Assembly: GCF_002127325.2 (NCBI RefSeq)
Contig: NC_035434.2
Location: forward strand, 80,332,664 to 80,396,663
DNA: 64,000 nt
Direction of reading: 5' to 3'
Origin: Helianthus annuus
Lineage: Eukaryota; Streptophyta; Magnoliopsida; Asterales; Asteraceae
The notes beneath the pieces were generated by a model, which searched no databases, was not told where the DNA came from, and worked only from the letters and a program-made list of their open reading frames with translations. Below, one piece after another: positions 11,206 through 23,319 of the stretch (position 1 is the first letter of the stretch; each line of letters starts with the position of its first letter). The translations under genes and the position numbers were made by a program.

Positions 11206-14200
11206 TGTCACACCCCGGCCGCGTATAACATGCAACCGCGGCGGAAACGCCGGGGAGTGTTGTGGACAAAATTAAATGGTTTCATGACCATGGCATACAA
11301 AGCTGTATTTTATTTATAAACATGAGTGCTACATCGTTTCAAACAGGAAAACAAAGAGTTCAGAACATAATTAAACTAATTCTATCTTCATTTTTATTCT
11401 CTAAGGCACAGGTCCGCCCTAGTGTCATGATCATCATCCTATGGAATAGCTCCTCAAAACACATGTGAAAGTAGGTACGTCAGCATAAAAATGCCTGTGA
11501 GATACATAGTTTTTGTGAAAATGGGATTCATGACTTGAGTTTAAAGAAATGTTTAATAACAGTCAGTCATGAACCTTGTAATTTGTTTTGCTTTGTAAAC
11601 CATTTGAAAAACGATAACATCAAATGATATATATAGATAAGTGCAAGGTTAAACGAGTAACCAAGTAAAATGAGTTGAATATAATAAGTTGTTTCGTAAG
11701 ACAATGTTTTATGAAAGGTATGTTATTGGTATAAAATGTTATATGTCTAAACTGAAATGATTTAGATAACGCTAAGATATGTAATATTATACAAACATTT
11801 ATATATAGGAAGTACCAGCGGCGTATCCACCATGTTTGCATCATATTACATACTCCACGTTACTCAAACCATTTACCCAAACCAATCCACCATGTAATTT
11901 GTTCATGTATAAACCAAATGTCAAGTGTTATTGTGTAAACCATGTTAAATGTTTATGTGCAATGAAAACCACCAAATGTGTATGTCAATGTCAACGTGTT
12001 TATGTTCAATGTAAATCATGTAATGTGTATCCCAAAATGTATCAGGTATGGTAAGCGAAATGTATCAACTTAAACCATATGTAAAATGCACAAAACAAGT
12101 CGTTGAAGTAACACGTGGTTTAAATCAACATTATGTTCTGTGGAAAAAATGCATGCTTTATTGATATTAACATCTATGCGGTATTGTAAACTATGCATAC
12201 ATCCAAGCCTTGAGACTGTGGCGATAAACCCTTAAACAAATTAAAGGTTTATCTAAGTTATGTATATCGAATTCGGTCATTCCTTCCAGTCCTATCAAAC
12301 CCAGGACTTCAGGAATGGGAGTTGTCAATTCCTATGGTACCACTACCTACTAACGAACGGCGTGATCAATGTTAATGAATGTATTGTCCCATGTTAAACA
12401 AACCAAATGTCATAACAAAATGAAGGCATGTGATGTAAACAATTGTACTAAGTATGCTAAGTAAACATACGAAGCAGAAATGTTCATGTAAATCAATGTG
12501 TCCATATGCTGAGTAAACATATGCAACAGAAACGTAATGTAAATCAATGTACTAAGTACGCACACAATGGGCATACATAGCATGAAATGTAATGAAATCG
12601 TGTACTATAATATACTAACAACATAGCAGGCATATGATGTGAAAACATGGAAAGCATGAATGTAACAGATAGGCACATGTGTTTCACCCCAAAACAATTT
12701 AGAAAACAGTAAAAGAGGAGTTCAATGTACTCACCTGAGACTGCTTTGACTTCCTTGTAATATAACCAGATAATGCTAAAGATCACGGGATATCAAACGG
12801 CACCTAATAGGTAGCTATGTTAATATACCGGACCAAATCGGAAGGATCGGATAGTATGCGGGTTCGTAAACCAAACGAGTATGGGGACTCGTGTAATATG
12901 GTTTAACAAAGCCTACATACTAAAATGAAACCTAACCTAAGTGCTTGCGACCCATCACGACCCGTTTAGATAGCTTATGCTACCCTAACGCGTCGTTCGC
13001 GTAGAACGCGTATGGAACGCCTAACATCGTGACCACAAGGTATAACCTCGGAAGGTTATAGCTATGGTCACCTAATGTGTTTGGTCGGAACCTAATGATC
13101 GACCAAGTAGGTCGGGTTCGAAAGTATAAGCGATGGTTTAGATCGCTTACCTTACGACCCTATATAAGCACTATACTAAAAGTGACGAGCTAAACATGTT
13201 AGAACATGCTTAACTAAGTTTAGAAAATAGGTTTGGCATCAAAACAAACGGCTTTGATGCTCACGAGTAGTTTGGTTACAAAACACGCAAGAATGCGCAT
13301 TTTGGCCGAAACTACGACTCGTCACTGAGCCTAGATAACGGGGTAATCAGTAGGTATGGTCACTATGGACCATAACCATCGTGATCACGCTCACGTTATG
13401 AAGTTCCAACGAACTTCGCATCGACCATAAGCTGGTCAACGCAGAAAGTCAACAAAACGTCGACTTTCGGACTTGAAAAGCGATAAAACAATGAAAGAAT
13501 ACTTACGGAGAGTCCCCGAATGCTAATCGAGATCAGAGAAACTCAGGTATGAAGCAATACTTCAACTTAGAGCTTTTTAGATCTGATTCTTGTGATTTTT
13601 ACACAAAGGGGGGGTATTTATAGGAAAAGTGGAACCGTTAGGATCGTTTTATCGAATATCGTGCCATGATCTTGTGCGTACATGTGTTACAATGCTAGAT
13701 TCACTGAATATGGCCCTTGGCCTTTCATTGGGTGAAAAGGCAATCGGACCTTTCGCGATTTGAAGAGACAATCAGCATTAAATGTGGGTTCTGCTGTACT
13801 GGGGACCCCTTACGGACCGTATGGGCTTTGGCTTACGGTCCGTAAGCCCCTAGTTTGGCAGATTTACCATTTTAGTCCCTGCAGCACCAAAACTTGGTAT
13901 TTGATGCGTTTTTGGCACGTTTAAGCCCCGTTAACTCCATTTCAAAGCTCTAAAATGATGTTAAAGTATAGGGAACTGAAAATGTGCTCAAAAATATGTC
14001 GGATGTCGGTTCGTTTGGCCGTACGGTCGCGATGTTCGGTTAATTACGACGGAATGCGCATAAGCGCGAAAGACGATCCAAATTGTGCGACGAATGGACT
14101 TTTCTCATGCCAAACACTAAGGCATAATACTAGGATGCTTACATAAATTTTTGGATGTCCGGATGTATTCAGAACGTAAGTTATGCGCGAAAGTGCAAAC

Positions 14201-14689
14201 TTGTGCACTTTTTGACACTTTTAGCCCCTGAATGATCCAAAAGTTTGTTTTAGCATACCAAACCCCTCAAAGCCTATTTCTAAGCTATGTAAAGGATATT
14301 TATGGTATGTTTAACTTATGGACATGTTCCGGAATGTTCGTTACAGTTTGAATTGGCATACTTTCGCAGTTTGTCAAGTTTAGTCCCTGTAAGCGAATTA
14401 ACTTGTTTTTGCCATACCAAAGCCTTCAAAACTTATTTCTAAGTTATGTAAAGGTTATTTAAGGTATGTTGAGTATATGTTGATGTTCCGGAGTATTTGT
14501 CGCATTAAAGTGAGTACGTTTACGTACTAGTTTGCGTATAATTCTCTAGAAGGCGATGTAGAGTTTGAAATTGAACAAAAGTTAAAATACGAAAAATGTA
14601 AAACAAAATCAAACAATTCATTGGGATAAAATAACATTGTTTTATTGATAATTGAACTGTTCATAATGATTACAAGCACAAATGTTACA
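11206..14689 (-). repeat. Element A 5' LTR
   Basis: Length 3,484 bp, boundaries TGTCACACC and TGTTACA on the plus strand, followed by the TSD TTCAG. It serves as promoter of A on the minus strand. Small ORFs inside are repeated in the other LTR and have no family resemblance, so none is called. Confidence 0.95.
13615..13624 (-). promoter_or_regulatory. Element A LTR TATA box
   Basis: CCTATAAATA on the minus strand followed by a C-run, a classic plant TATA context. The same box is in the left LTR (4982-4973) and, without the C-run, in the D LTRs. Confidence 0.65.
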
Positions 14690-14694
14690 TTCAG

Positions 14695-15086
14695 TAGGAG
14701 ACTCTCTGTGTATCTAACTGTCTACTCAGGAATGCGTTTCCTAGTATGACTAACCGACTTCATTGTCTTTACGTGGCAGACAGAACCTACCGCACCTCTC
14801 GTATTAACGAGGTCTTGCCGCTTACAGTCCGAAAAGTCTTAAAATTAAGGCCTTGTGTGGTCGCATCTTCTAGTGTGGCATTGCTACTCGTTCCCGATCC
14901 ATTGGGATTTGAATCACTTGAACTACCAGTACCACCAGTACCGTCACTAGTGTCTCCTCGATTAACCTCATGTTGTGCAATTCCTGCACCCTCGTGTTGT
15001 TCCATTAGAACTCTTGTTCGACTTTAATCAGGGAGATGTTGATTAGTTAACCCCTTTTTGGGTGTAGACCTTCCTCCTGGCGCCAT
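14695..15086 (-). pseudogene. Element H gag, N-terminal part
   Basis: A start codon at 15086 (MAPGGRS) opens only about 20 codons before a stop. A second stretch (15005-14787) is rich in Gly, Ser and Thr and contains LNFKTFRT, resembling the start of gypsy Gag capsid. It then degenerates into an RYTESL-like reading that joins the TWWN remnant across the element A insertion. No function remains. Confidence 0.6.
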
Positions 15087-15430
15087 GATCTTTTTAATAT
15101 ACACTATTAAAAGAATCTTAGACATATATTTGGATAATATAGTCTATCATGTGCCCAAAAAAAATGAAGGATGCAATCGGTCATGGAAACCTCAAGATCG
15201 CATTGTTCATACATGTTCAAATAAATGATAATGTGGATAAGCGTAACGAAAATGTGCAGTGCCTCTAACGTATATTGGTAATATGTCTAAGTGGAAAATG
15301 AAATAATTCGTTGAGGAGGGGAAACCAACCAGTGGCCTCTGTCCATATTGTATGCATTCCATACTCCATAGGCTTTGATCATCCGAAGTAGAGAGATTCC
15401 TTTGTTGTTCTTGTCCTTGTGACGAATATG

Positions 15431-16630
15431 GTATTGTATTGTATTGTATTGTATTGTATTGTATTGTATTGTATTGTATTGTATGGTATTGTATTGTATT
15501 GTATTGTATTGTATTGTATTGTATTGTATTGTATTGTATTGTATCGTATCGTATCGTATCGTATCGTATCGTATCGTATCGTATCGTATCGTATCGTATC
15601 GTATCGTATCGTATCGTATCGTATCGTATCGTATCGTATCGTATCGTATCGTATCGTATCGTATCGTATCGTATCGTATCGTATCGTATCGTATCGTATC
15701 GTATCGTATCGTATCGTATCGTATCGTATCGTATCGTATCGTATCGTATCGTATCGTATCGTATCGTATCGTATCGTATCGTATCGTATCGTATCGTATC
15801 GTATCGTATCGTATCGTCGTATCGTATCGTATCGTATCGTATCGTATCGTATCGTATCGTATCGTATCGTATCGTATCGTATCGTATCGTATCGTATCGT
15901 ATCGTATCGTATCGTATCGTATCGTATCGTATCGTATCGTATCGTATCGTATCGTATTGTATTGTATTGTATTGTATTGTATTGTATTGTATTGTATTGT
16001 ATTGTATTGTATTGTATTGTATTGTATTGTATTGTATTGTATTGTATTGTATTGTATTGTATTGTATTGTATTGTATTGTATTGTATTGTATTGTATTGT
16101 ATTGTATTGTATTGTATTGTATTGTATTGTATTGTATTGTATTGTATTGTATTGTATTGTATTGTATTGTATTGTATTGTATTGTATTGTATTGTATTGT
16201 ATTGTATTGTATTGTATTGTATTGTATTGTATTGTATTGTATTGTATTGTATTGTATTGTATTGTATTGTATTGTATTGTATTGTATTGTATTGTATTGT
16301 ATTGTATTGTATTGTATTGTATTGTATTGTATTGTATTGTATTGTATTGTATTGTATTGTATTGTATTGTATTGTATTGTATTGTATTGTATTGTATTGT
16401 ATTGTATTGTATTGTATTGTATTGTATTGTATTGTATTGTATTGTATTGTATTGTATGGTATGGTATTGTATTGTATTGTATTGTATGGTATCGTATCGT
16501 ATCGTATCGTATCGTATCGTATCGTATCGTATCGTATCGTATCGTATCGTATCGTATCGTATCGTATCGTATCGTATCGTATCGTATCGTATCGTATCGT
16601 ATTGTATTTTATTGTATTGTATTGTATTGT
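15431..16630. repeat. Pentanucleotide array (GTATT/GTATC)n, 1.2 kb
   Basis: About 240 units in homogeneous blocks: GTATT 15431-15540 (one GTATG at 15481), GTATC 15541-15953 (a 3-base remnant GTC at 15816), GTATT 15954-16453, a short mix with three GTATG units 16454-16488, GTATC 16489-16598, GTATT to 16630. It sits in the leader of H between PBS and gag. Long apparent ORFs in several frames are by-products, because the unit contains no stop codon. Confidence 0.98.
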
Positions 16631-17773
16631 AGGGTGTTATAGTAACCATCTCGGTTAGTGTTCTACTGGATAGAAACTTGAACACTTAAGAATTTTGAAT
16701 GGATAGTGATCATTAGCTTGACCCGCAGAGTCCACCAGAATTTCGATGCACTACAAGTTGTTATTACGTGGGCCCCCGTAATAATAAATTGTCTTGCATG
16801 GTCACCCTAGCATTCTCTCGTTCAGAGCAGGCGATAAGTCAGAGAGAGGACACTATTGTCTATATACCTTCAACATAGAAGGAAACTTCGTGATAGTTCA
16901 CGTGTCAACGTCCGTTGTCATTACTCGCAGAACGACACGACGTTAGATGAAATAGGAATAGAGAGAATTTTTAAAAATAACAACTGGAGAGGCACCTTTA
17001 AGATGAGTACTTCATCTTCCTTGTCTGGACAAGAGTGTCGTCAATTATGATTTGTATGAGCCACAGGGACCTCGTCCCACTAATGGAGTTGTTGTCCAAG
17101 GCTGCCACCTCCACCTCATCGTCACCACTGAAGTCAGGCATCTCAGCATCCGCGAGAAAGCAACCATCTTCCACGGGATCAATACTTTGTTGTCTCACTT
17201 AGGAACCACGTTCGTCATAAGCTCCGCAATAGACATGAGGTCGATATTCTCATGGAATATGTATTGTGTAAAATATGTCATGTTTGAAAATAGAGTATCA
17301 TATCTTGTGTAAAAGATGTCGTGTCTTAACCATGTTATGTGTGTCAAGGATGACAATGGAATTCGAAGTCGAAGGCATTTTGCTCTTGCCGCAATATTCC
17401 TTAGAACACATATATAAATCATTTATATATAATCACATAAAATCCTATCTAAAAAGGATTTCTATCTTGCATAAGCTGAACTTGTAAACCGTTTATAATG
17501 CGTAAACTGATAATGTAATGTATTGTAGGCACGTAGTCTGCTAATGTAATGCGTCTATTTCTCATAGAATTCACCCATGGAAATGTCCTCGCTTGATTTG
17601 TGTGAAGTAAATTTCTGTTGTAGTGGACCATGAAAAATGTTTATGCAATGAAAACCTTTTGACCTGTCCAATTTTATTTATAATCTGTTCAACATGAACA
17701 AGAGATTTTCGTGAGAGGTCCCTAGTGATTGTAGACTTAGACTCGAGAAAGAATCCTGGTTCACTACAATCGA
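16631..17773 (-). other. Element H leader, non-coding
   Basis: Sequence between the pentanucleotide array and the primer site. Small ORFs exist, including an acidic 66-codon one at 16998-17198 on the minus strand, but I recognise none and see no coding support. A retroelement untranslated leader is the simplest reading. The 15087-15430 stretch left of the array is likewise unassigned leader. Confidence 0.55.
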
Positions 17774-17786
17774 TGCTCTGATACCA
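17774..17786 (-). other. Element H primer binding site
   Basis: On the minus strand TGGTATCAGAGCA, the initiator Met-tRNA complement, three bases from an LTR boundary TGTCACACCCGC at 17790. This fixes the polarity of H and identifies 17790 onward as its 5' LTR. Confidence 0.85.
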
Positions 17787-17789
17787 ACC

Positions 17790-18323
17790 TGTCACACCCG
17801 CTCATAGCTGAAGCACGAGGTGTGATCTGATCGGTTCTCTTTGCATAACAATATAAGTGAACATACTAAATGAATAAAAACAAGCTCCAATGCCATTGTC
17901 ATAATCGTTTCAAAAGAACGCAACATAAGTTAAAAGTATTGGTTACAAACCATAAAATGAAAATAAGTTGTCATTGTTTTATACATCAAAATGTAAGTCT
18001 TAAAATGTCAAGGCTTTGACCACTATATCACCGCAAAGAGGCGGTATATAATAGGAAAACCCTTAAAATGGTGGCATGGAGTCTTGATACTTGCTTTCCT
18101 TGACTGAAATGTCTGCATGGGCCACTAATTTCCTGAAATACATGTTAAGTTTGAAAACATCAACAAAAGTTGGCGAGTTCATGCAGTTTAGTTGTATGAG
18201 ATGTATCTGTAAAATGTGAGTTGTATAAAATGTATCTGTAAAATGTGAGTTTTATAAAATGTATCCCTAAAATGTGAGTTGTATAAAATGTATCCATAAA
18301 ATGTGAGTTGTATAAAATGTATC
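17790..18323 (-). repeat. Element H 5' LTR, inner part
   Basis: Begins TGTCACACCCGC next to the primer site and is interrupted at 18323 by element C. The LTR continues at 59201-62744, about 4.08 kb in total. The junction is proved by the GTATC duplication and by the 29-bp tandem repeat that resumes on the other side. Confidence 0.85.
18201..18323. repeat. 29-bp tandem repeat in H LTR, split by element C
   Basis: ATGTATC starts at 18201, 18230, 18259, 18288 and 18317, an exact 29-bp pitch; the array resumes at 59196-59229. The unit contains AAAATGTGAGTTGTATAA. Confidence 0.9.
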
Positions 18324-19055
18324 TGTTGGGATTAAACCCTACCAAAGGAACAGATAATAAAAGCTAAAACTGGATCACAACAGTAGATTCAAAATAAGCA
18401 GATGTCTAGTTGCAAGTCTCTCCCCTTGAAAGTGGTTTCAACATCTGCTGACCTCCTATCTGCTGATCATGCAATCTGCTGACCTATAACTGCTGACCAA
18501 GACAAAGTCTGATAGAAGAACTAAAGCTCTGCTGCTCAATCTACTGCCTTGGTTCAAGCTGTACTGATCATGACAAGTACTGCTGGGTTCACAGCAGTGG
18601 AAGGATGCAGCAGCAGTTTATGTTTAGTTTATGCATTGAGATGTAATATCAGTAGTTAGCATAGCAGTGTTTGTATAGATCAGAGGTTAGAGTTTGTTAG
18701 GAGGTTAGATGTCACTTTCATGGTGACGTCAGCTTTGATGCTCAGTGGTTTGCAAGTGCCTATAAATAGAACAGTACTCTGTACTGTTCTGTTTAGCTCA
18801 TTCACCATTTTCTTTCTGCATGAACAAACACTGAGCTCAGGCTCAGGGGGAGTTTGCATATCATACACACATTGTAATCAGAGTTTAAAAATAAATTTAA
18901 TCATTTGATTCAGTGTTAGAAAATGTATGATTGATAGCATTTCTTCTGTTTGATTGTGAAAAGTTTGGTTCCATTAAATTCCGCTGCACTACTCTTTCAT
19001 TTGTTCATCTAAATTCAAACACAAATCACAATCAATCCAAACTCAGATCCTAACA
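18324..19055 (+). repeat. Element C 5' LTR
   Basis: TGTTGGGATT to CCTAACA, 732 bp. It contains CTGCTGA motifs at 18445, 18460, 18476 and 18490 and a TATA box at 18761-18768. Confidence 0.95.
18761..18768 (+). promoter_or_regulatory. Element C LTR TATA box
   Basis: TATAAATA in CCTATAAATAGAAC, about 295 bp before the LTR end. The 3' LTR has the same box in GCATATAAATAGAA. Confidence 0.65.
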
Positions 19056-19057
19056 AT

Positions 19058-19070
19058 TGGTATCAGAGCT
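19058..19070 (+). other. Element C primer binding site
   Basis: TGGTATCAGAGCT, complementary to initiator Met-tRNA, two bases after the 5' LTR. Confidence 0.9.
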
Positions 19071-19223
19071 TGGACAGTCAAACTTGATCTAACAATCATT
19101 TTGACGTAAACAGTTCAGCTCGAAATTGTTGATACTGATCGTTTGTTCGTTGTGTTGAAAAACAGAGTAAAGTTTAATCACCGATAAAGTTGATTAATCA
19201 GTACCTGTAAAACAACCGGAAAG

Positions 19224-22200
19224 ATGTCGCAATCTCAAGATGATAAAAATAACATTGGCTCTTTGTTTAAACCACCTATGCATGAGTACAACATCTGGGA
19301 GCGAAGGATGCGTCACATCCTCGCTCAACAAAACACTGGATGTTGGAGGTCTGTCGTTTTCGGCCCTCATGTTCCTATGGTTCCAAGCGCAGAGGACGCC
19401 AAAAAATCCGTCCCTAAACCAACTGAAAATTACACTGAATTGGATTTTCAGAAGTTTGAACTGGATGCCAAAGCGTTTAGCATCATAGCCTCTACACTCC
19501 CCAACGAAATCTATGCTGGACTGTTACATTGTGACAGTGCAAAAGAATTGTGGGATGCATTGAAGGAACAGTTCGGAGGAACAGAGGAGGTTATCGAAAA
19601 CAATAGGGAAATTCTGAATCAGCAGTATGAAACATTTTGTCACATCAAAGGGGAATCACTAACCCAACAATTTGAACGTTTCAGTTGTCTCATCAGTGAG
19701 CTAAGGCTTGTTAAGGTTACATTTCCAAATGCAACTCAAAATAGCAGGTTCCTTAGATCACTGCCAGAAAAATGGGACACAATTGTTTTTGTCACCAGGA
19801 ATTCAGCTGAATTCAAAGATCTGACCCTGACCCAACTCCTTGGTAGACTCCTGACCTATGAAAGGGAGTTGAACCAAAAAAGGAGGTTGCAAGAGTCTGG
19901 TAAAGTTGCTGATGATTATTCATTCGGCAGCACAACTCTGTTTGGTCAGGAAGAATCTGGCAGTAGTAGTAAGGATCAGAGTTATAATCATTTTATTGAC
20001 ATAACAGCTGGGGTAACTTCGTCAACTCTGATTCTCACTCTACAAATTATGCTTTCACAGCAAATACTGAGAACCAGATGTCAGATAATTTGTGTTTTGA
20101 GCTGAATAATTGCAACATTTTGATCCCACTGACTTAGAGGAGATAGTCATCTTGCATCAGTTGGCCTTGCTTAGTGTAAGAACAAGCAAGTTCTATAAAA
20201 GAACAGGAAGAAAATTTCCAGGGCTTCATGGAAATTTAAGGGTGGGGTTAGATAAATCGAAAATCAAGTGTTACAAGTGTAGTAGGCTAGGTCACTTTGC
20301 TAGAGACTGTAGGAGTCAAACTACTAGTCCCATAATAACTCACGCTAGCACAAATCCTAGACCACAACAACAAAACACTGTGCACTATACCCAATATGCC
20401 CCTGCAGCACATGTTAACACTGCTCATTATGCTGCAACCCCTGTGCCGGTGCATTATGTTCAAACCACTGTTCCACAAATTCAGTATGTTCAAGCCCCTA
20501 TCCCTCAGGCACAAATGCAACCTGCTGCACCTCAAACAACTGCTCCAACTGTGACACAACCAGATCAGCAAAGCTTTTTCACACAAGGCTTTGTTGATTG
20601 GAGCAGCATGCCTGAAGAGCTTAGTGATGAAAATTTTGCTCTATATGCTTCTAATGATGCTTGTAATGATGAATTTTGTTTGATGGCATTAGAGTCAATA
20701 CCAGAAGGGGATGAAGCTGAAGGTGAACAGCTAAGTGCTGAAACAGTTGATGAACTTGCTGAAGCAGTGGTTACTGCAGTTGCTGGTGAACTACTGCTGG
20801 AAGAAAATTCAGAAACCCTGATTGAACCACTGACCGACCCTTGGTCCAAAGAAGACAAAGAGGAAGAAGAGCCGAAGAAAGCTGGTGATAAAGAAGAGAG
20901 AGCTGATGTAGAAGATAATCATCAATGTGATTGTGCCATGATGGCTGCTGCTAAGGTATCACCTCAAGTTCTTGAAAAACTGTGTTCAGACAACTGTATT
21001 ATTGCATTTGCTAACATTAAAGAGGTGAATGAAAACCTTAGAGATAAAATCTTGTCTGATGAGGTCAAATTTGAAAAGTCGTTGAAAGAACTTAAAAACA
21101 AATTGGCTGAAAAAGATAAAGAGATCAGAAGTTTGAAAGAAGAACAAAGCATAACCAAAACTCAACTCCAAACTATGGTAGAGAAAAACCAAGTTTTCAA
21201 AAAGGAGTTAGAGTCTACCCAGATTACCTGTGAAAGGTGGGTGGAGTCTTGCAAAGGGTATGAGGTTATGCTTGAGAAATAGCTTAAAAGCAATGTCAAG
21301 TTTGGTATAGGTCATAGAAAATATGATGACATTGCAAGCAGTGCTGCAATGCAAGCTGTTTCTTCTGAAATCATACCAACCAACAAAAATGGCCAAGAGA
21401 TTAAAATAACCGACAAACTTGGTAACAAAATTACTCTGGAAAGATCTGTGGGATCCTCAACTTTTGAGGAAATTGAGAAATACCAATTTAAACCCACATG
21501 GTCTGATGAGTGTGATATCCTTGAAAATTTCAAACCAATGGATTTCACAACCACTGATGGTGTAAAAGCTCCAAAAGCAAGAGTCATTCCTATCAAAGAT
21601 ATCCCAACAGAGGTTCAAGACTCTGTTGCAAAGGAATCTGAGAAAAGGAAGAAAAGAGAAAAGATCAAAAACTTGTTTTGTGAATTCTGTGAAAAGAAGA
21701 ATCATCTATCAAAAGATTGTTTTCATCTAAAAGCATATGATATAATCAAAACAAGCAACATTCCACCTGCTACCAGCTGTACCATCTGTGGTAAAAATAA
21801 CCACAAAACTAAGGAATGTGTGTATCTCAAAAACTTTGATGAAAAGAAGAAAGAGTACACTGCAAAAACATCCTTAAGTTCATCAGCATCATCTGTTAAG
21901 TTCACCAAGAAACAACCACTGTTCATCCCTGTCCAAACTGCTGTCACAAAACAGCTGAACCAAACATCTGTTCAAAGGGATGTACAGGTGATAGATGCAC
22001 CTCCAGCCAATCAATTCAGAAAAGGCAAGGAAAAAGCATCATACCAAAGGATTCCACATGTTTATGAGACTTACAAAAAGCCCTCTAAACCAAAAGTGAA
22101 CAGGCATCCTTTTGGTTATCAACAGATGATAGGTCAAGACCCCCAACAGTGGTTAGAGAAATACATTCCCAAAAATGTACAAACCCTTGAGCTAACCACT

Positions 22201-22281
22201 GTCCATGCATCTGTCTCCATCCCAGACACTGTTGAGACCCCATCCAAAGCCATGTTGGCTTTGGAAACCTTTTTGAACTAA
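19224..22281 (+). pseudogene. Element C gag (copia/Sirevirus type), broken
   Basis: The first ATG after the PBS (MSQSQDD) begins a copia-type Gag. A capsid domain (UBN2-like) covers about residues 10-230 with the ELWDALKEQF motif. A frame change after about 19985 leads into the next reading, which holds a CCHC knuckle (CYKCSRLGHFARDC, near 20270), a Pro/Gln-rich stretch, an acidic stretch and a long coiled coil. An in-frame TAG at 21280-21282 is followed in the same frame by two more knuckles (CEFCEKKNHLSKDC near 21680, CTICGKNNHKTKEC near 21780). The frame ends at 22281; protease follows in another frame. Structural protein originally, now unable to give full-length product. Confidence 0.88.
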
Positions 22282-22300
22282 TCCTTTGCTTCATGTGCAG

Positions 22301-22643
22301 GGAGCTTCTGCATGCTTAGATAGTCTTTGGTATGTAGATAGTGGAGGCTCCAGGCACATGACAGGATGTAAAGCCCTTCTTCAAGATTTCATAATTCATG
22401 GAGGGGTGATATATCCTTTGGTAATAATAGTAAGGGAAAGGTTCTGGGGTCTGGTACTGTAAAGTCTGGAAATGTAAAATTTGAAAATGTCAATCTTATT
22501 GATAACCTGAAATTCAACCTCCTGAGTGTGTCTCAAATGAGTGATAAAGGGTTTGGATCATTCTTCACAAAGGATTGTTGTAGGATTGTCGGACCAGAAA
22601 TGGTTAGTAAGATTGAAGCAATAATCAAGAAAGGCTCAACAAA
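22301..22643 (+). pseudogene. Element C protease remnant
   Basis: The copia protease box WYVDSGGSRHMTG is clear just after 22330, with the catalytic DSG retained. A small insertion near 22410 shifts the frame. The expected SFGNNSKG, LGSG and NLLSVSQ motifs then follow in other frames to 22643, where element B interrupts the chain just before the integrase region resumes at 40257. Confidence 0.85.
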
Positions 22644-23101
22644 TGTTAGTGCACTACATCTGTTGATTACATCTAGGTGTCTAGGATCAGGTCTTACATC
22701 GTATTGTATAGAATAGGGCACGAAATACGAGAAAACAGGAGTCTGTATGAGTGTTGTATGCTAGGTCCGCTCATAGGGACATTAGAATGATGGTTCGCTC
22801 ATAGGTGCAGCATGGTCCGCTTATGTGGACTTGACTGGTCCGCTCTTATGGTCATATGACACATAAGCGGACCCAAATGTCTATATATAGGGGTAGTTCG
22901 AGTGGACCTAATAACGTGGTGATCGAATTCCATGCCGAAGCTCTGCCGGTGTGAAGATTGAACTGTAAACGTTTCAAATCAATAAAACAAGCAGTTAGGG
23001 AGAAGAATAAGCTATTTCTACTTGCATTTCTTATTATTCCGCATCTGAAACGCAAGAGACAACCTCTGAACGACTCGTTCGGGTCAGCAAACGATCCTAC
23101 A
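22644..23101 (+). repeat. Element B 5' LTR
   Basis: TGTTAGTGCAC to GATCCTACA. It contains four YCCGCT/TTCGCT motifs (22766-22839), an inverted copy near 22866, and a TATA box TATATATA at 22882-22889. Confidence 0.95.
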
Positions 23102-23103
23102 AG

Positions 23104-23119
23104 TGGTATCAGAGCTTGG
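23104..23119 (+). other. Element B primer binding site
   Basis: TGGTATCAGAGCTTGG, complementary to initiator Met-tRNA, two bases after the LTR. Confidence 0.9.
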
Positions 23120-23319
23120 GAGGAGGTTTTCTGCAGATTGTAGCTGTTTCTCATCGTTTCTTCTTACTTCTACACCTTCTTTTTTCATTTCCAGAAGTTT
23201 TCACGGTCTAATTTCGTTCAAAAGCTCACAGATTGTGCAAAATTGATCAAAGACAAACCCTTGAAAGTTTCAGGTCGAAATACAGTTTTATGATGGGTCA
23301 AATCAGGTTCGAAAGGTGG

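Larger units (their letters stand above)
2579..14689 (-). mobile_element. Element A: full-length Ty3/gypsy chromovirus
   Basis: A 12.1-kb element on the minus strand with two LTRs (2579-6047 and 11206-14689), a perfect 5-bp target-site duplication TTCAG (2574-2578 and 14690-14694), a primer site next to the right LTR and a purine tract next to the left LTR. Its single gag-pol ORF is open from end to end. The order Gag-PR-RT-RH-IN with a chromodomain-like C-terminus matches the chromovirus branch, Tekay/Del-like by its FHVSNLK and TWERED motifs. The LTRs are nearly identical, so the insertion is fairly recent. It interrupts gag of element H. Confidence 0.95.

Noticed and set aside
15207..16685. 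Open frames of about 400-490 codons with YCIVL, YRIVS or QYNTI repeats
   Set aside because: They only translate the pentanucleotide array, are open in several frames on both strands and have no non-repeat coding sequence.
16998..17198. Acidic 66-codon ORF on the minus strand
   Set aside because: Short, in a retroelement leader, no family resemblance and no supporting signals.
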